From Spongiibacter marinus (GTDB lineage Bacteria; Pseudomonadota; Gammaproteobacteria; Pseudomonadales; Spongiibacteraceae): a stretch of DNA of 64,000 bases. A model generated the notes under the pieces. It ran no database searches. It had not been told where the DNA came from and saw only the letters and a program-made list of their open reading frames with translations. This document shows positions 52,371 through 60,969 of this stretch, piece by piece. The stretch spans positions 221,321 to 285,320 of the forward strand of contig NZ_JAFBBD010000007.1 of NCBI RefSeq assembly GCF_016906995.1. Reading direction: 5' to 3'. Both the position numbers and the translations under genes were made by a program. How positions within the stretch are numbered: the stretch's first letter is position 1; the number at the start of each line of letters is the position of its first letter.

Positions 52371-54830
52371 ATGTCCCGCGATCAGAAGAAAAGGCTCGCC
52401 CACCGTGGTTCGGCAGTGGCGATGCGCAGCGCAGTGACCGCCGCGCTGGCGGTATCGTTAACGGCCCACAGCGCACCGGCACTTGAAGAAGTGTTGGTCA
52501 CGGCGCAAAAACGTTCTCAGAGTGCACAAGATATTCCCGTGGCAGTTACCGGTCTGGGTGGGGATCAGTTGGATAAACTGGGCTTTGAAAACGCCAACGA
52601 CGTCTCGGCCCAGGTGCCGAATATGCAGGTCAGCGGCCCCTATGGTGACGTTCAGCCGATCTTCTCCATTCGCGGGGTCAGTATGTCTGACTACAGCTCC
52701 AATCAGGCGAGCCCGATAGGCGTCTATGTTGATGAGGCCTATCTCGGCCCGGTATACAGCCACGGGGCCAACTTTTTTGATGTTGAGCGCCTGGAGGTTT
52801 TGCGCGGCCCGCAGGGCACGCTTTACGGGAAGAACACCACTGGTGGTGCCATCAATATTATTACCCGCACACCTGGCTTTGATGAGCCAGCGAGTGGCTT
52901 CCTGAAACTTGGCGCGGGCAGTTATAACGCCACCACCGTTGAGGCCGCTGCCGAGTCTGAGCTGATTCCCGGTGTGTTGGCTGGCCGCTTGGCCGGCAGC
53001 ATTAAGAAAAATGACGGCTACGTTAACGTGCGTGGCAAAGATGAGAATGCCGCACAAACCGACTTTAAAGGCGCGCGCTTGGCCTTAAACTGGCGCATTA
53101 GTGATGCCTGGGACGCGGTACTGAAATACACCACCTCGAATAATGATGCGATCAGCACACCGCCGCGCAATGAACCACGCACCGACCTGCGAGGTACGGG
53201 TCTAGAAGGCGACTCCAACGGCTTTATTGACTACACCGGTTATTCACGCCCCAGCCGTGGCCTGGACTTCCATGAGAGTGAGGTGAACAACGCCGGCGCG
53301 CTGGTCACTAACACGGACCTGGCCGTGCTTACGGTTAACTACAACGCCGAAAACTACAGCCTGACGTCGGTCAGCTCCTACTTGGATGCCGATTATTATC
53401 AAAAGGCCGACACCGACGGCAGCCCCAATGGCCTGCTGGAAATAACCTGGGCCTCTGACTCCATTAGCTACAGCCAGGATTTGCGTTTTACCTCGAATTT
53501 TGACGGCATGTTTAACATCATTGCCGGGGTCTTCTATGGTCAGGAAGACCTGTACATGAACAATATCTACGATATTTTCAATCAGATCCCCGATCTGCGG
53601 GTGGGCTTGGCGAAGCCAGATACCATTCCCATTTTTCCCTACTTGATCGACTTCGGTAAGCTGGACCAACGTTTGGCGACCGAAAAGAGCAGCGCCGCGG
53701 TATACAGCCAAATGCGTTTCGACTTTAGTGCGAACTTTGGCATGGATGTCGGTCTGCGTTACACCCAGGACAAAAACACGCTGAGTTATTTGAATATCTC
53801 GCGCCTGGCCAACGACGGCACGCCGCGCGGTAGCTATGTACCCGGCAACACCACCGGTGTTGATAATGCGTGGATCACTCTGCCGCTCACCGTGAGTGAT
53901 ATTCAGAGTCTGTTACAAAACCCATTGGAATTGCTGCAGATCACGCAGACCGGCTATACCCATGGCCCTTACACCCTGGATTCGGCACCCGAGCTGGATA
54001 CCACTGAGAAAGAGTGGACAGGCAAAGTGGGGCTGGATTACCGACTCAGCGACGAGTTGATGGTCTATGCCAGTGCGAGCCGAGGCTATCGCAGCGGCAG
54101 CTTTAACGGCGGTGCTTATTACATCGAGCGACCGCTGGAAACTGCCTATGCGTCGCCAGAATATATCGACGCCTTCGAAGTGGGCTTTAAGGCCGATTTA
54201 TTTGATAACAGCATGCGCTTGAATGCCGCGGCCTTCCATTATGACTACACCAATCAGCAGTTCATTAACGTGGTGGGCATCTCCAACTTCTTGGAGAATG
54301 CCGGTGGTTCGACTATTCAGGGTTTGGAAGCCGAGCTGTGGGCGCGGGTGACGGAGCGTCTTACCCTGCAACTGGGAGCCGGTTATCTAGATACGGAGTA
54401 CACCGAACTGACCTTGGCAAATACTGAGACCATCGCCAATCAGGACGATACGGTTGACCTGTCGGGCAATGAGTTGATCTCGGCGCCCAAGTTCAACTTT
54501 AGTATTTCGGCCGACTACGATGTGCTCGTCACTCAGCACGGCTACCTTAGCGTCAATGTGAATGCCAACTTCCAGGATGATCAGTGGTACAGCGCCTACA
54601 ACGACGATTATGGCTACGGTGAAATTCGTCAGGATGCCTACTGGTTATACAACGGTCGCATCAGTTGGTATGCCAATGACGACAGCTACAGTATTTCTGT
54701 GTGGGGCAAAAACCTGGCCGATGAGGAATACGATAGCTATGCGATCAACCTGCAGGCTGGCTTTGGTTTCGACCAGTATCTCGCGGGTGAGCCGCGCAGC
54801 TACGGTGCAGAGTTAATGGTGCGCTTCTAG
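52371..54830 (+). CDS. TonB-dependent outer-membrane receptor
   Basis: An 819-residue receptor. The signal region (AVTAALAVSLTAHSAPA) is followed by a TonB-box-like LEEVLVTAQKRSQSAQDIPVAV, the plug domain (DVERLEVLRGPQGTLYGKNTTGGAINIITRTP) and a 22-strand barrel ending in Phe (GAELMVRF). It is of the Caulobacter/Sphingomonad-like group that takes up carbon substrates rather than only siderophores. TAAGGAG 6 nt before the ATG at 52371 sets the start over an upstream in-frame ATG. It is divergent from an AraC regulator and beside the monooxygenase/hydrolase pair, so it may import their substrate. Transport energy would come from TonB-ExbBD encoded elsewhere. Confidence 0.94.
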   Translation: MSRDQKKRLAHRGSAVAMRSAVTAALAVSLTAHSAPALEEVLVTAQKRSQSAQDIPVAVTGLGGDQLDKLGFENANDVSAQVPNMQVSGPYGDVQPIFSIRGVSMSDYSSNQASPIGVYVDEAYLGPVYSHGANFFDVERLEVLRGPQGTLYGKNTTGGAINIITRTPGFDEPASGFLKLGAGSYNATTVEAAAESELIPGVLAGRLAGSIKKNDGYVNVRGKDENAAQTDFKGARLALNWRISDAWDAVLKYTTSNNDAISTPPRNEPRTDLRGTGLEGDSNGFIDYTGYSRPSRGLDFHESEVNNAGALVTNTDLAVLTVNYNAENYSLTSVSSYLDADYYQKADTDGSPNGLLEITWASDSISYSQDLRFTSNFDGMFNIIAGVFYGQEDLYMNNIYDIFNQIPDLRVGLAKPDTIPIFPYLIDFGKLDQRLATEKSSAAVYSQMRFDFSANFGMDVGLRYTQDKNTLSYLNISRLANDGTPRGSYVPGNTTGVDNAWITLPLTVSDIQSLLQNPLELLQITQTGYTHGPYTLDSAPELDTTEKEWTGKVGLDYRLSDELMVYASASRGYRSGSFNGGAYYIERPLETAYASPEYIDAFEVGFKADLFDNSMRLNAAAFHYDYTNQQFINVVGISNFLENAGGSTIQGLEAELWARVTERLTLQLGAGYLDTEYTELTLANTETIANQDDTVDLSGNELISAPKFNFSISADYDVLVTQHGYLSVNVNANFQDDQWYSAYNDDYGYGEIRQDAYWLYNGRISWYANDDSYSISVWGKNLADEEYDSYAINLQAGFGFDQYLAGEPRSYGAELMVRF

Positions 54831-54909
54831 GAAGTGATCACAGCGTTTTACGCCAAGCGCCAGCACGGCTGCGTGCTTCGGCAACCGAATAACCTCTCCA
54901 GGTTATGTT

Positions 54910-54934
54910 GGCCCGCGTAATGCGGGCCTTTTTT
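54910..54934 (+). terminator. Terminator of the TonB-receptor gene
   Basis: GGCCCGC (54910-54916), loop GTAAT, GCGGGCC (54922-54928), then six T. Confidence 0.92.
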
Positions 54935-54969
54935 ATGGGCTATAGGTTTACGGAATAGTCGCTCGCCAC

Positions 54970-55650
54970 TTAGAACCAGGCGCGCACTCCCACCACAAAC
55001 TGTTCCTGCTGGCGGGGGTTGCCACGGCGTTGCGCAATGTCGGCGGTGTCGCCATACAGCTGCTGCCACACTGCGCCGATATAGGGTGCCCATTCCCGCT
55101 CTGGATAGTAGTAGAGCCGCAAGGCGTGCTCCTCCCGGCGCAGGCCGGCCCCATTTTCCGAGTCGCCCTGAGCGGCTGCTTCAAGTGTGATTTCCGGTTC
55201 CAGAATCCAACGCTGGGTCAGCCTCAGTTCGTAGCTAAGCTCCAGCTCGGCCGAGAGCTCGGCTTGGTCGTTGATAAACACCGCGGCATCGACTTCAAAG
55301 TGGTAGGGGGCAAGGCCCTGTATGCCGATAACCACGCTGTCGTCGCTACCATCCTCACTGAAGCTTCGTTGCAGTCCCCCTTGAAGATCCCAATAGGGCG
55401 CGATGGCGCGACTGTACAGAAGCTGAAGTTCCGCGTCCTCTGTGGAGCCGTCGTGCGCCTCGCGTTCAGCCTTTAGCCACAGTTTGTTGAGGTCAGTCCC
55501 TAGCCACCCCTGGAGGCTAAATGCCTGCTGATGGTCGCTGCGTTGCTCAACTTCGTCGACCATAAACTTTGCCAGCACGGGGTCGGCTTTGCCCCCGGCC
55601 AACGCGGGGCCCGCCAGTAGCGCGGCGCACAGTACATAGTGTTTCTTCAT
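54970..55650 (-). CDS. copB: Copper resistance protein B
   Basis: A 226-residue outer-membrane copper resistance protein. A signal peptide (MKKHYVLCAALLAGPALA) precedes a beta-rich CopB domain: FSLQGWLGTDLNKLWLKAEREAH, LLYSRAIAPYWDLQGGLQ and RWILEPEITLEAAAQGD, ending in Trp-Phe. The Met/His-rich leader seen in some longer CopB proteins is absent, so this is the short type. It overlaps the copA stop by 4 nt and is the last gene of the copper row, acting with CopA in sequestering or excluding copper. Confidence 0.93.
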   Translation of the reverse strand: MKKHYVLCAALLAGPALAGGKADPVLAKFMVDEVEQRSDHQQAFSLQGWLGTDLNKLWLKAEREAHDGSTEDAELQLLYSRAIAPYWDLQGGLQRSFSEDGSDDSVVIGIQGLAPYHFEVDAAVFINDQAELSAELELSYELRLTQRWILEPEITLEAAAQGDSENGAGLRREEHALRLYYYPEREWAPYIGAVWQQLYGDTADIAQRRGNPRQQEQFVVGVRAWF

Positions 55651-57482
55651 ACCTTGCCTCCTACTACGCGAACCTCGCGAAACATACCAGGCATGTGAAA
55701 CATCAGGTGGCAGTGATAGGCCCAGCGGCCAATGGCATCGGCGCTAACGAGGTAGCTGATACGCGACCCTGGTTGCACAATGACGGTGTGTTTGCGCGGG
55801 ATGTGGCCACTGTCGCCGGTCTCCAGCTCACTCCACAGGCCGTGCAGGTGAATGGGGTGGGTCATCATGGTGTCGTTGACGACGACAAAGCGCAGGCGCT
55901 CATTGTGGCGCAGAATGATCGGCTCGGCGTCGTCGAACATGACGCCGTTCATCGACCACATGTAGCGAGACATATTGCCGGTAAGGTGGATTGCCAGCTC
56001 TCGCTCCGGGTCGCGTGGGTCGCGGGTGGGGTGAAGGCCGAACAGGTCACTGTAGCGCAGAACCTTTCTGCCATAGCGCTGGGCGTGCTCGCGTAGGCCA
56101 ATGCCTGGGTCGGAAAGGCCGTTGGCAGGCATACCTGCGCGCATGTCAACACCTACACCAAATTCAGTGGCGGCATGCTGGAATGTTTGCTTGCTGCCCT
56201 GGCCAGCAGGTGCTGGGGTATCTGGCAGCGGCTCAGACATCATCGCGTGATGGCCGTGGTGAGCATGCGCCTCGTGGGAAGGCCGTTTGTGCTGCATCGC
56301 TGACATGGTGTCGCCCGCCATCGAGGTGTGCGCGCTGTTGTCGTGAGCCATCCCCATATCTCGGTGGTCGAGCCTCGCAATGTGGTCCATCGCAGGTATG
56401 TCGGCCTGCCACTGCTTATTGGGGCTGAGCGTTGCCCGCGCATAGCCGCTGCGATCAATGCTCTGCGCAAACAGTGTGTAAGCACGGTCGGCGCTGGGCT
56501 GAATGATCACATCGTAGGTCTCTGCCGGTGCGATACGAAATTCATCAACACTGACCGGCTGGATATTTTGCCCATCGGCGGCAACCACTGTCATCGTCAA
56601 GCCGGGAATACGAACGTCGAACAGGGTCATGGCCGCGGCATTAATCACCCGTAAGCGCAGGCGTTCGCCGGCGGAGAATTGGCCAAGCCAGTTTGCATCT
56701 GGGCTGAGCCCATTCACTAAAAATGTGTAGGCGATGCCGTTGATATCCGCAATGTCGCTGTCGCTCATGCGCATACGGTTCCACATGGCGCGGTCTCGCC
56801 AAGTGGCGGCAATGCCTTGTCTGCGAATGTCTTGCCACAAATCGACGGCCGTTCGTTCGCGCCGATTATAGTAATGGCTCTGCTTTTTCAGGCGGGCATA
56901 GAGCGCCTCGGGGGCTTCGTCACTCCAGTCGGAAAGTACAATGACGTGCTCGCGATCATAGGCGACCGGGTCGTCGTCTGCAGGGTCAATAATAATGGCG
57001 CCATAGAGCCCCGTCTGTTCCTGAAACCCAGAGTGGCTGTGGTACCAGTAGGTGCCGCTCTGCTTTACCTGGAATCGGTAATCGTAGTAGCCGCCGGGCG
57101 GAATACCGGCAAAACTCAGTCCGGGAACGCCGTCCATATCCGTTGGCAAAATCAAGCCATGCCAGTGTATTGAGCTGGTATGTGGCAGGTGATTGTGCAC
57201 GCGGATATGCACTTCTTCACCTTCCTTCCAGCGCAGGGTAGGGGCGGGCACACTGCCATTGACCGCCGTTGCCAGACTGTCGAGTCCCGTGATGTTTACC
57301 GGTAGATAGTCGATGTGCAGGTCAAAGCGATTGCCACGTAATTCTGCGCTAGGGCGTCGTTCCGCCTGCTGATGGGGTGCCTGACTCGCGCAGCCTGCGA
57401 GGCCTGTCAGGGCAATAACGCTAGCTGCACCCGTGACAAAGCGCCGGCGCGGGATGTTGGCCGGTGGATATTCACGTTTCAT
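55647..57482 (-). CDS. copA: Copper resistance multicopper oxidase
   Basis: A 611-residue periplasmic multicopper oxidase. The twin-arginine leader has PRRRFVTGA at residues 11-19 and a lipobox-like LAGC (Cys31), so it may be a lipoprotein. Copper ligands are HWHG (H106, H108), YHSH (H148, H150), HPIHLHG and the type 1 site YHCHLMFHMPGM (H590, C591, H592, H596, M600). Between the second and third cupredoxin domains lies a Met/His-rich stretch (DMGMAHDNSAH ... HEAHAHHGHHAMM) that should bind extra copper. It probably oxidises Cu(I) to Cu(II). It sits between the DUF411 gene and copB. Confidence 0.96.
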   Translation of the reverse strand: MKREYPPANIPRRRFVTGAASVIALTGLAGCASQAPHQQAERRPSAELRGNRFDLHIDYLPVNITGLDSLATAVNGSVPAPTLRWKEGEEVHIRVHNHLPHTSSIHWHGLILPTDMDGVPGLSFAGIPPGGYYDYRFQVKQSGTYWYHSHSGFQEQTGLYGAIIIDPADDDPVAYDREHVIVLSDWSDEAPEALYARLKKQSHYYNRRERTAVDLWQDIRRQGIAATWRDRAMWNRMRMSDSDIADINGIAYTFLVNGLSPDANWLGQFSAGERLRLRVINAAAMTLFDVRIPGLTMTVVAADGQNIQPVSVDEFRIAPAETYDVIIQPSADRAYTLFAQSIDRSGYARATLSPNKQWQADIPAMDHIARLDHRDMGMAHDNSAHTSMAGDTMSAMQHKRPSHEAHAHHGHHAMMSEPLPDTPAPAGQGSKQTFQHAATEFGVGVDMRAGMPANGLSDPGIGLREHAQRYGRKVLRYSDLFGLHPTRDPRDPERELAIHLTGNMSRYMWSMNGVMFDDAEPIILRHNERLRFVVVNDTMMTHPIHLHGLWSELETGDSGHIPRKHTVIVQPGSRISYLVSADAIGRWAYHCHLMFHMPGMFREVRVVGGKV

Positions 57483-57492
57483 TGTTATTCTC

Positions 57493-57969
57493 CTACGGCG
57501 CGCTGTGCTGACTAACGCGGGTATACACCTCGTGCTTGCCGCTGCGTTTTAGCAAAATGACATCGTAGTCTTGGTGGCGCGTGCCCATTTCCATGCCGGG
57601 GCTGCCGATTGGCATACCGGGCACGGCGAGGCCGTAGGCATCCTCTGGGGGATTTTCAAGAAAGCGTTTTACTACGTCGGCGGGTATATGCCCCTCGAAC
57701 ACATAGTCCTTCACTTGGCCGGTATGGCAGGACTGGAGCCCGCTGGGAACGCCGAGGCTGGCCTTTAGTGTGGCCATGTCGTGACGATTTATCGCGGTGC
57801 TGTCAAAGCCGTTTTCATCCATGTGGTCAGCCCACTTTGTGCAGCAGCCGCACTGAGGGGATTTATAAACCGTGAGCTCAGCCTTTGTTGATTGCGCGTG
57901 TAAGGGGCTGCCTAAAATGCTTAGGCTAGCTGCTGCAAAGCCCGCCAAAATAGTAGTGCGAAGTGTCAT
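57493..57969 (-). CDS. DUF411 periplasmic metal-binding protein
   Basis: A 158-residue exported protein with signal peptide ending LHAQ. The DUF411 motif YKSPQCGCCTKWADHMDENGF begins near residue 35 and holds Cys40, Cys42 and Cys43; a later pair of His and Cys is in LQSCHTGQVKDYVFEGHIPAD. The family occurs in copper-resistance clusters and is thought to bind copper. The frame is open upstream; the ATG at 57969 gives the signal peptide. It lies 10 bp before copA in the same row. Confidence 0.9.
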   Translation of the reverse strand: MTLRTTILAGFAAASLSILGSPLHAQSTKAELTVYKSPQCGCCTKWADHMDENGFDSTAINRHDMATLKASLGVPSGLQSCHTGQVKDYVFEGHIPADVVKRFLENPPEDAYGLAVPGMPIGSPGMEMGTRHQDYDVILLKRSGKHEVYTRVSQHSAP

Positions 57970-58036
57970 TGGAAACGTCCTATAAAGTCGATAATCACTT
58001 GCGGCAAAGTACATTCTGCCGCGCTACAGGGGGTGA

Positions 58037-58465
58037 TTACGCAGCGATAGGCGGACGTAACAGGCGCTCGTTGTAACGTTTTGCTGAAGCAGCGGCGGCG
58101 CTGTTGATCATATTGTCGCGTGATGTTGCAACCGCCAATGCCAGTTGGCTGAGCAGGCTTGGCCCGCAGCTACTATTGGCGCAGTCGCAGTGTTGTTCGC
58201 AGCAACGGCTGTGATCGAGTCCAGTATGATCGCCAGAGTGGTGGGCCGACGCTTCTTCGGTGGATTGGCAATTTTGGTGACCTTCGCAATCCATTTGCTG
58301 ATTGGGGTGAGTGCAGCAGCTGGCATTTGCCAAGTGCTGCATCGCTACTGCCGTAGGGCTTGTCTGGGGTTCACTGGCCAAACTGGAAGCACTACTCTCC
58401 AGCGCCAGCAGTGGTTGGCTTAGCACCAATAAAATCCATACGGCAATGTGCAATCGTTGTGTCAT
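58037..58465 (-). CDS. Cys/His-rich exported protein, CopL-like
   Basis: A 142-residue protein with an N-terminal hydrophobic signal (RLHIAVWILLVLSQPLLALE) and a mature part very rich in metal ligands: NASCCTHPNQQMDCEGHQNC, then HHSGDHTGLDHSRCCEQHCD and CANSSCG. It is the first gene of the copper row. In Xanthomonas, copL precedes copAB, encodes a Cys/His-rich protein and is needed for copper induction; position and composition match, but I see no alignable sequence beyond that. It could equally be a copper-buffering periplasmic peptide. Confidence 0.6.
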   Translation of the reverse strand: MTQRLHIAVWILLVLSQPLLALESSASSLASEPQTSPTAVAMQHLANASCCTHPNQQMDCEGHQNCQSTEEASAHHSGDHTGLDHSRCCEQHCDCANSSCGPSLLSQLALAVATSRDNMINSAAAASAKRYNERLLRPPIAA

Positions 58466-58545
58466 GGCCGCAGTGTAACAAGCTCTGGTTAGGCAGGGTA
58501 TTACGCTGCCAGGTGCCGGGGTCGAGAGTGTTCAATATTGTCCAC

Positions 58546-58575
58546 GCTAAAGCCTATTCATTGCTACAGGGTCAA
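58546..58575 (-). promoter_or_regulatory. Candidate MerR-type promoter for the copper row
   Basis: On the minus strand TTGACC (58575-58570) and TTTAGC (58551-58546) are separated by 18 nt, a longer spacer typical of MerR/CueR-controlled promoters. The spacer (CTGTAGCAATGAATAGGC) has only an imperfect dyad. It lies 80 bp upstream of the CopL-like ATG. No MerR gene is in the window. Confidence 0.3.
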
Positions 58576-58661
58576 GAAAAAACACTGACCGCGACACAAC
58601 TGGTTTTTCTACACCGCTTGCGGCAGGGTGGTCTGCGGTGAATAACGATAAGGACAACACG

Positions 58662-59732
58662 GTGAAAAAAACGTTATTGATAACAGCATTCTTGCTGGCT
58701 GGCTGCGTTGAGCGCCCTCAGGTAATTAGTGACTGCCAGGGCGTGGCGGAGCGAGAGGTATTGTGTGGTTGGCAGAAGCCCGAAGATATGGAGCTCATGC
58801 CCGACGGCCGCCATTTGGTCGTCAGTCAAATGGCGGCGGGTCACGGCAGCGTTGCGGGGTCTTTGGCCCTGCTGGATACCCGGGATGGCAGCAAGCAGGT
58901 ATGGCCGATGGCTGAGGTGGCGGTTTCCGATGGTTGGGGGGATGCCGATTGTGCCGCGCCGGACCCAAGCGTCTTCGCGCCACACGGCATTCACCTCTCG
59001 CGCCACGAGAGCGGCACACTGCAATTGCTGGTGGTCAACCACGGTGGCCGTGAGTCGGTGGAGTTTTTCGAGTTGCGTGACCAAGACGGCGCGATTGAAC
59101 CCTTTTGGCGCGGCTGCGTTATTCCCCCTGAAGGCAGCTTCTTGAATGATATTGTGGCCTTGCCTGAGGGCGGCTTTATGGCCACTCACATGTATACCCG
59201 CGGCGACGCGCCGGTCGGTACACTGGGTTGGCAGGAGATTACCGCTCTGGCGGGCTTTAACCCTGGCCACATCTGGGTGTGGGACGGTGAACAATTTAGC
59301 AAACTGCCAGGGTTTAGCGGTGACTACCCCAATGGCATTCAAATCTCGGCAGATGGCGAAACCCTGTTTGTAAACCTTTGGGCGGGTTCAACGCTGCAAA
59401 AACTGGATCGCCGCACAGGCAAGCTGCTTGGGGAGGTGGAAATTAGCCATCCGGACAACAGCCAGTGGGATGGTCGCGGCAAGCTGCTAATCGCCAGCCA
59501 CAACTTCACGCTGGGGGATTTCATTGTGTGCCCCAGTATTGAAGAGGGCGCCTGTCCCGCGGCATTTGATATTGTGGAGCTCGACCCAGACACTCTGCAA
59601 AGCCGAGTTGTGGTCAGTGTGTCCGGGCCGCCTATGGGCGCAGGCACCGTTGCCCAGCGGGTGGACGATGCTGTGTACGTGGGCTCCTTTATTGGCGACC
59701 GGATCCTGCGCCTGCCGTATTCCGCGCAATAG
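58662..59732 (+). CDS. SMP-30/gluconolactonase-like lipoprotein
   Basis: A 356-residue lipoprotein with a six-bladed beta-propeller of the SMP-30/arylesterase kind. The signal peptide MKKTLLITAFLLAGC gives Cys15. Propeller marks are WQKPEDMELMPDGRHLVVSQ, SVFAPHGIHLSRH, GSFLNDIVALPEGGFMATHMY and DYPNGIQISADGETLFVNLW. It may be a lactonase or esterase in the periplasm. The frame also opens at a GTG at 58638, but AAGGA 7 nt before the GTG at 58662 and the signal peptide favour the latter. It stands between the copper row and a tRNA gene. The substrate is unknown. Confidence 0.82.
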   Translation: MKKTLLITAFLLAGCVERPQVISDCQGVAEREVLCGWQKPEDMELMPDGRHLVVSQMAAGHGSVAGSLALLDTRDGSKQVWPMAEVAVSDGWGDADCAAPDPSVFAPHGIHLSRHESGTLQLLVVNHGGRESVEFFELRDQDGAIEPFWRGCVIPPEGSFLNDIVALPEGGFMATHMYTRGDAPVGTLGWQEITALAGFNPGHIWVWDGEQFSKLPGFSGDYPNGIQISADGETLFVNLWAGSTLQKLDRRTGKLLGEVEISHPDNSQWDGRGKLLIASHNFTLGDFIVCPSIEEGACPAAFDIVELDPDTLQSRVVVSVSGPPMGAGTVAQRVDDAVYVGSFIGDRILRLPYSAQ

Positions 59733-59795
59733 CGCGGTTGAGTTGGTTAAAAGTCGTTCAACGCGAGGATTTTTAAGCTTTTTTTCAAAATCCCG

Positions 59796-59824
59796 TTGAC
59801 AGCTAAAACCACCTTGAATATAGT
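59796..59824 (+). promoter_or_regulatory. Sigma-70 promoter of tRNA-Arg
   Basis: TTGACA (59796-59801), 17 nt, TATAGT (59819-59824): near-consensus, 14 bp before the mature tRNA 5' end. Confidence 0.88.
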
Positions 59825-59837
59825 ACGCCACCTCGAC

Positions 59838-59914
59838 GCGCTCGTAGCTCAGCTGGATAGAGTACCTGGCTACGAACCAGGCGGTCGGAGGTTCGAATCC
59901 TCCCGAGCGCGCCA
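59838..59914 (+). tRNA. tRNA-Arg (anticodon ACG)
   Basis: A 77-nt cloverleaf. The acceptor arms GCGCTCG and CGAGCGC pair, the anticodon stem CCTGG/CCAGG holds loop CTACGAA with anticodon ACG, the T arm is GGAGG-TTCGAAT-CCTCC, and the 3' end is encoded GCCA. The A34 would be edited to inosine by TadA to read CGU, CGC and CGA. Confidence 0.97.
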
Positions 59915-59923
59915 CTATTTAAG

Positions 59924-59957
59924 AACCCGGTATTGCGAAAGCAGCACCGGGTTTTTT
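59924..59957 (+). terminator. Terminator of tRNA-Arg
   Basis: AACCCGGT (59924-59931) and ACCGGGTT (59946-59953), followed by T to 59957; 10 bp after the tRNA. Confidence 0.9.
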
Positions 59958-59975
59958 ATGCTCCCATAAAGGTGT

Positions 59976-60007
59976 TGTGGCACGACCGTGATAGGTTCTG
60001 TGCCACA
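59976..60007. repeat. 8-bp inverted repeat after the tRNA terminator
   Basis: TGTGGCAC (59976-59983) and GTGCCACA (60000-60007) with a 16-nt loop and TTTT after it on the plus strand. It may be a second, weak terminator or a protein-binding dyad. Confidence 0.4.
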
Positions 60008-60141
60008 TTTTGAAGACCTCTCGCTTAAGCTCACCTCTCAGTTACTGCGTAGCTCTCAAGTTTTAATGTGAGCCCGTTTCTCGGTCGTTGGGGCTAAGGT
60101 CGGCAAATTTAGACGTCTGCAAGACGGTTTCAAAAAGATCC

Positions 60142-60273
60142 TTAATTCTTGTCCTTGTCAGAACGGTCGAACCAGTGAGCGATTTTGTCGCCGTATCGCC
60201 ACATCACCACAGGAATTGCGATAGCTGACGCGACTAAAGCGATCGCTGCAATCAGCCCCGTAAACTCTCCCAT
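60142..60273 (-). CDS. 43-residue membrane miniprotein
   Basis: A 43-residue frame on the minus strand. It begins MGEFTGLIAAIALVASAIAI, one clear membrane helix of about 20 residues, followed by PVVMWRYGDKIAHWF and a strongly charged tail (DRSDKDKN). The start ATG at 60273 has a strong GGAGGT ribosome site 5 nt ahead. Composition (hydrophobic helix, Trp/Tyr/Arg at the interface, charged C-terminus) is what a real single-pass inner-membrane miniprotein looks like; I do not recognise the family. It is alone between the tRNA-Arg and an exported protein, on the opposite strand. It could be an accessory subunit or a stress peptide. Confidence 0.6.
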   Translation of the reverse strand: MGEFTGLIAAIALVASAIAIPVVMWRYGDKIAHWFDRSDKDKN

Positions 60274-60544
60274 GTCTACCTCCACATTCAGTGTTCATTT
60301 CATTTGACGCTATAGCGGTAGTTGAAAGCAAATCGCTATTTAAGTGTCTGAATTAGATGAATAAATATTTCCGTCGTCTTTGTTTTTCTGATTCTCCAGT
60401 TCGGAACGAGGCGTGATACGAAGTGCTGCGTTGGCGAAAGTGAACGCTTCACCGGTACAGCAAAAAGGCAGGGTCATGGCTAGCCAAAAAGGTGCTTCCG
60501 CGCTTTACTATGTCGTAATGACATTAGCCAAGGAAGGTGTTGTT

Positions 60545-60892
60545 ATGAATCTATTACGCTTCATTTTCTCCTTTACCGCCCTGCTTATACTCCATGCCTG
60601 TGGTGACCACGGCTATGAAGGGCAATACAGACTTGCTGCAGACCGCGCTGATGGCCTGTTTGGATCCATGGCTTCGGCAATGGGAGTGCAGGAAATTACC
60701 ATTGGGCATGACTTTGTCGAAGCGAACGGCAGCCGCCAGGTATACGATGATATATTTGTTCGTGACTCGGGCGATCGCGCCTACTTAGTCTTCAAACGGG
60801 GAGAGAGTGAAGAGGCTTGGAGAATTAAGGGGAAAGATACCTTGGTTCAGGGAAACCAGCTGATGCGCCTTGAATATACCCGGGTTCATTGA
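60545..60892 (+). CDS. Small lipoprotein of unknown function
   Basis: A 115-residue lipoprotein with signal peptide MNLLRFIFSFTALLILHAC (Cys19). The mature part is small and beta-rich (EGQYRLAADRADGLFGSMAS; EITIGHDFVEANGSRQVYDD; AYLVFKRGESEEAWRIKGKD), resembling short lipoproteins that test or bind a ligand, but no named family is recognised. The frame is open upstream to 60413; AGGAAGG before the ATG at 60545 and the signal peptide set the start. Another exported protein follows after 77 bp on the same strand. Confidence 0.7.
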   Translation: MNLLRFIFSFTALLILHACGDHGYEGQYRLAADRADGLFGSMASAMGVQEITIGHDFVEANGSRQVYDDIFVRDSGDRAYLVFKRGESEEAWRIKGKDTLVQGNQLMRLEYTRVH

Positions 60893-60969
60893 ACCCCACT
60901 CATGAGGAGTAGATACTCCGCTGGACAGCGGGTATCAAGTCCATCCTAAAACAGTATTGGAGATCACGG

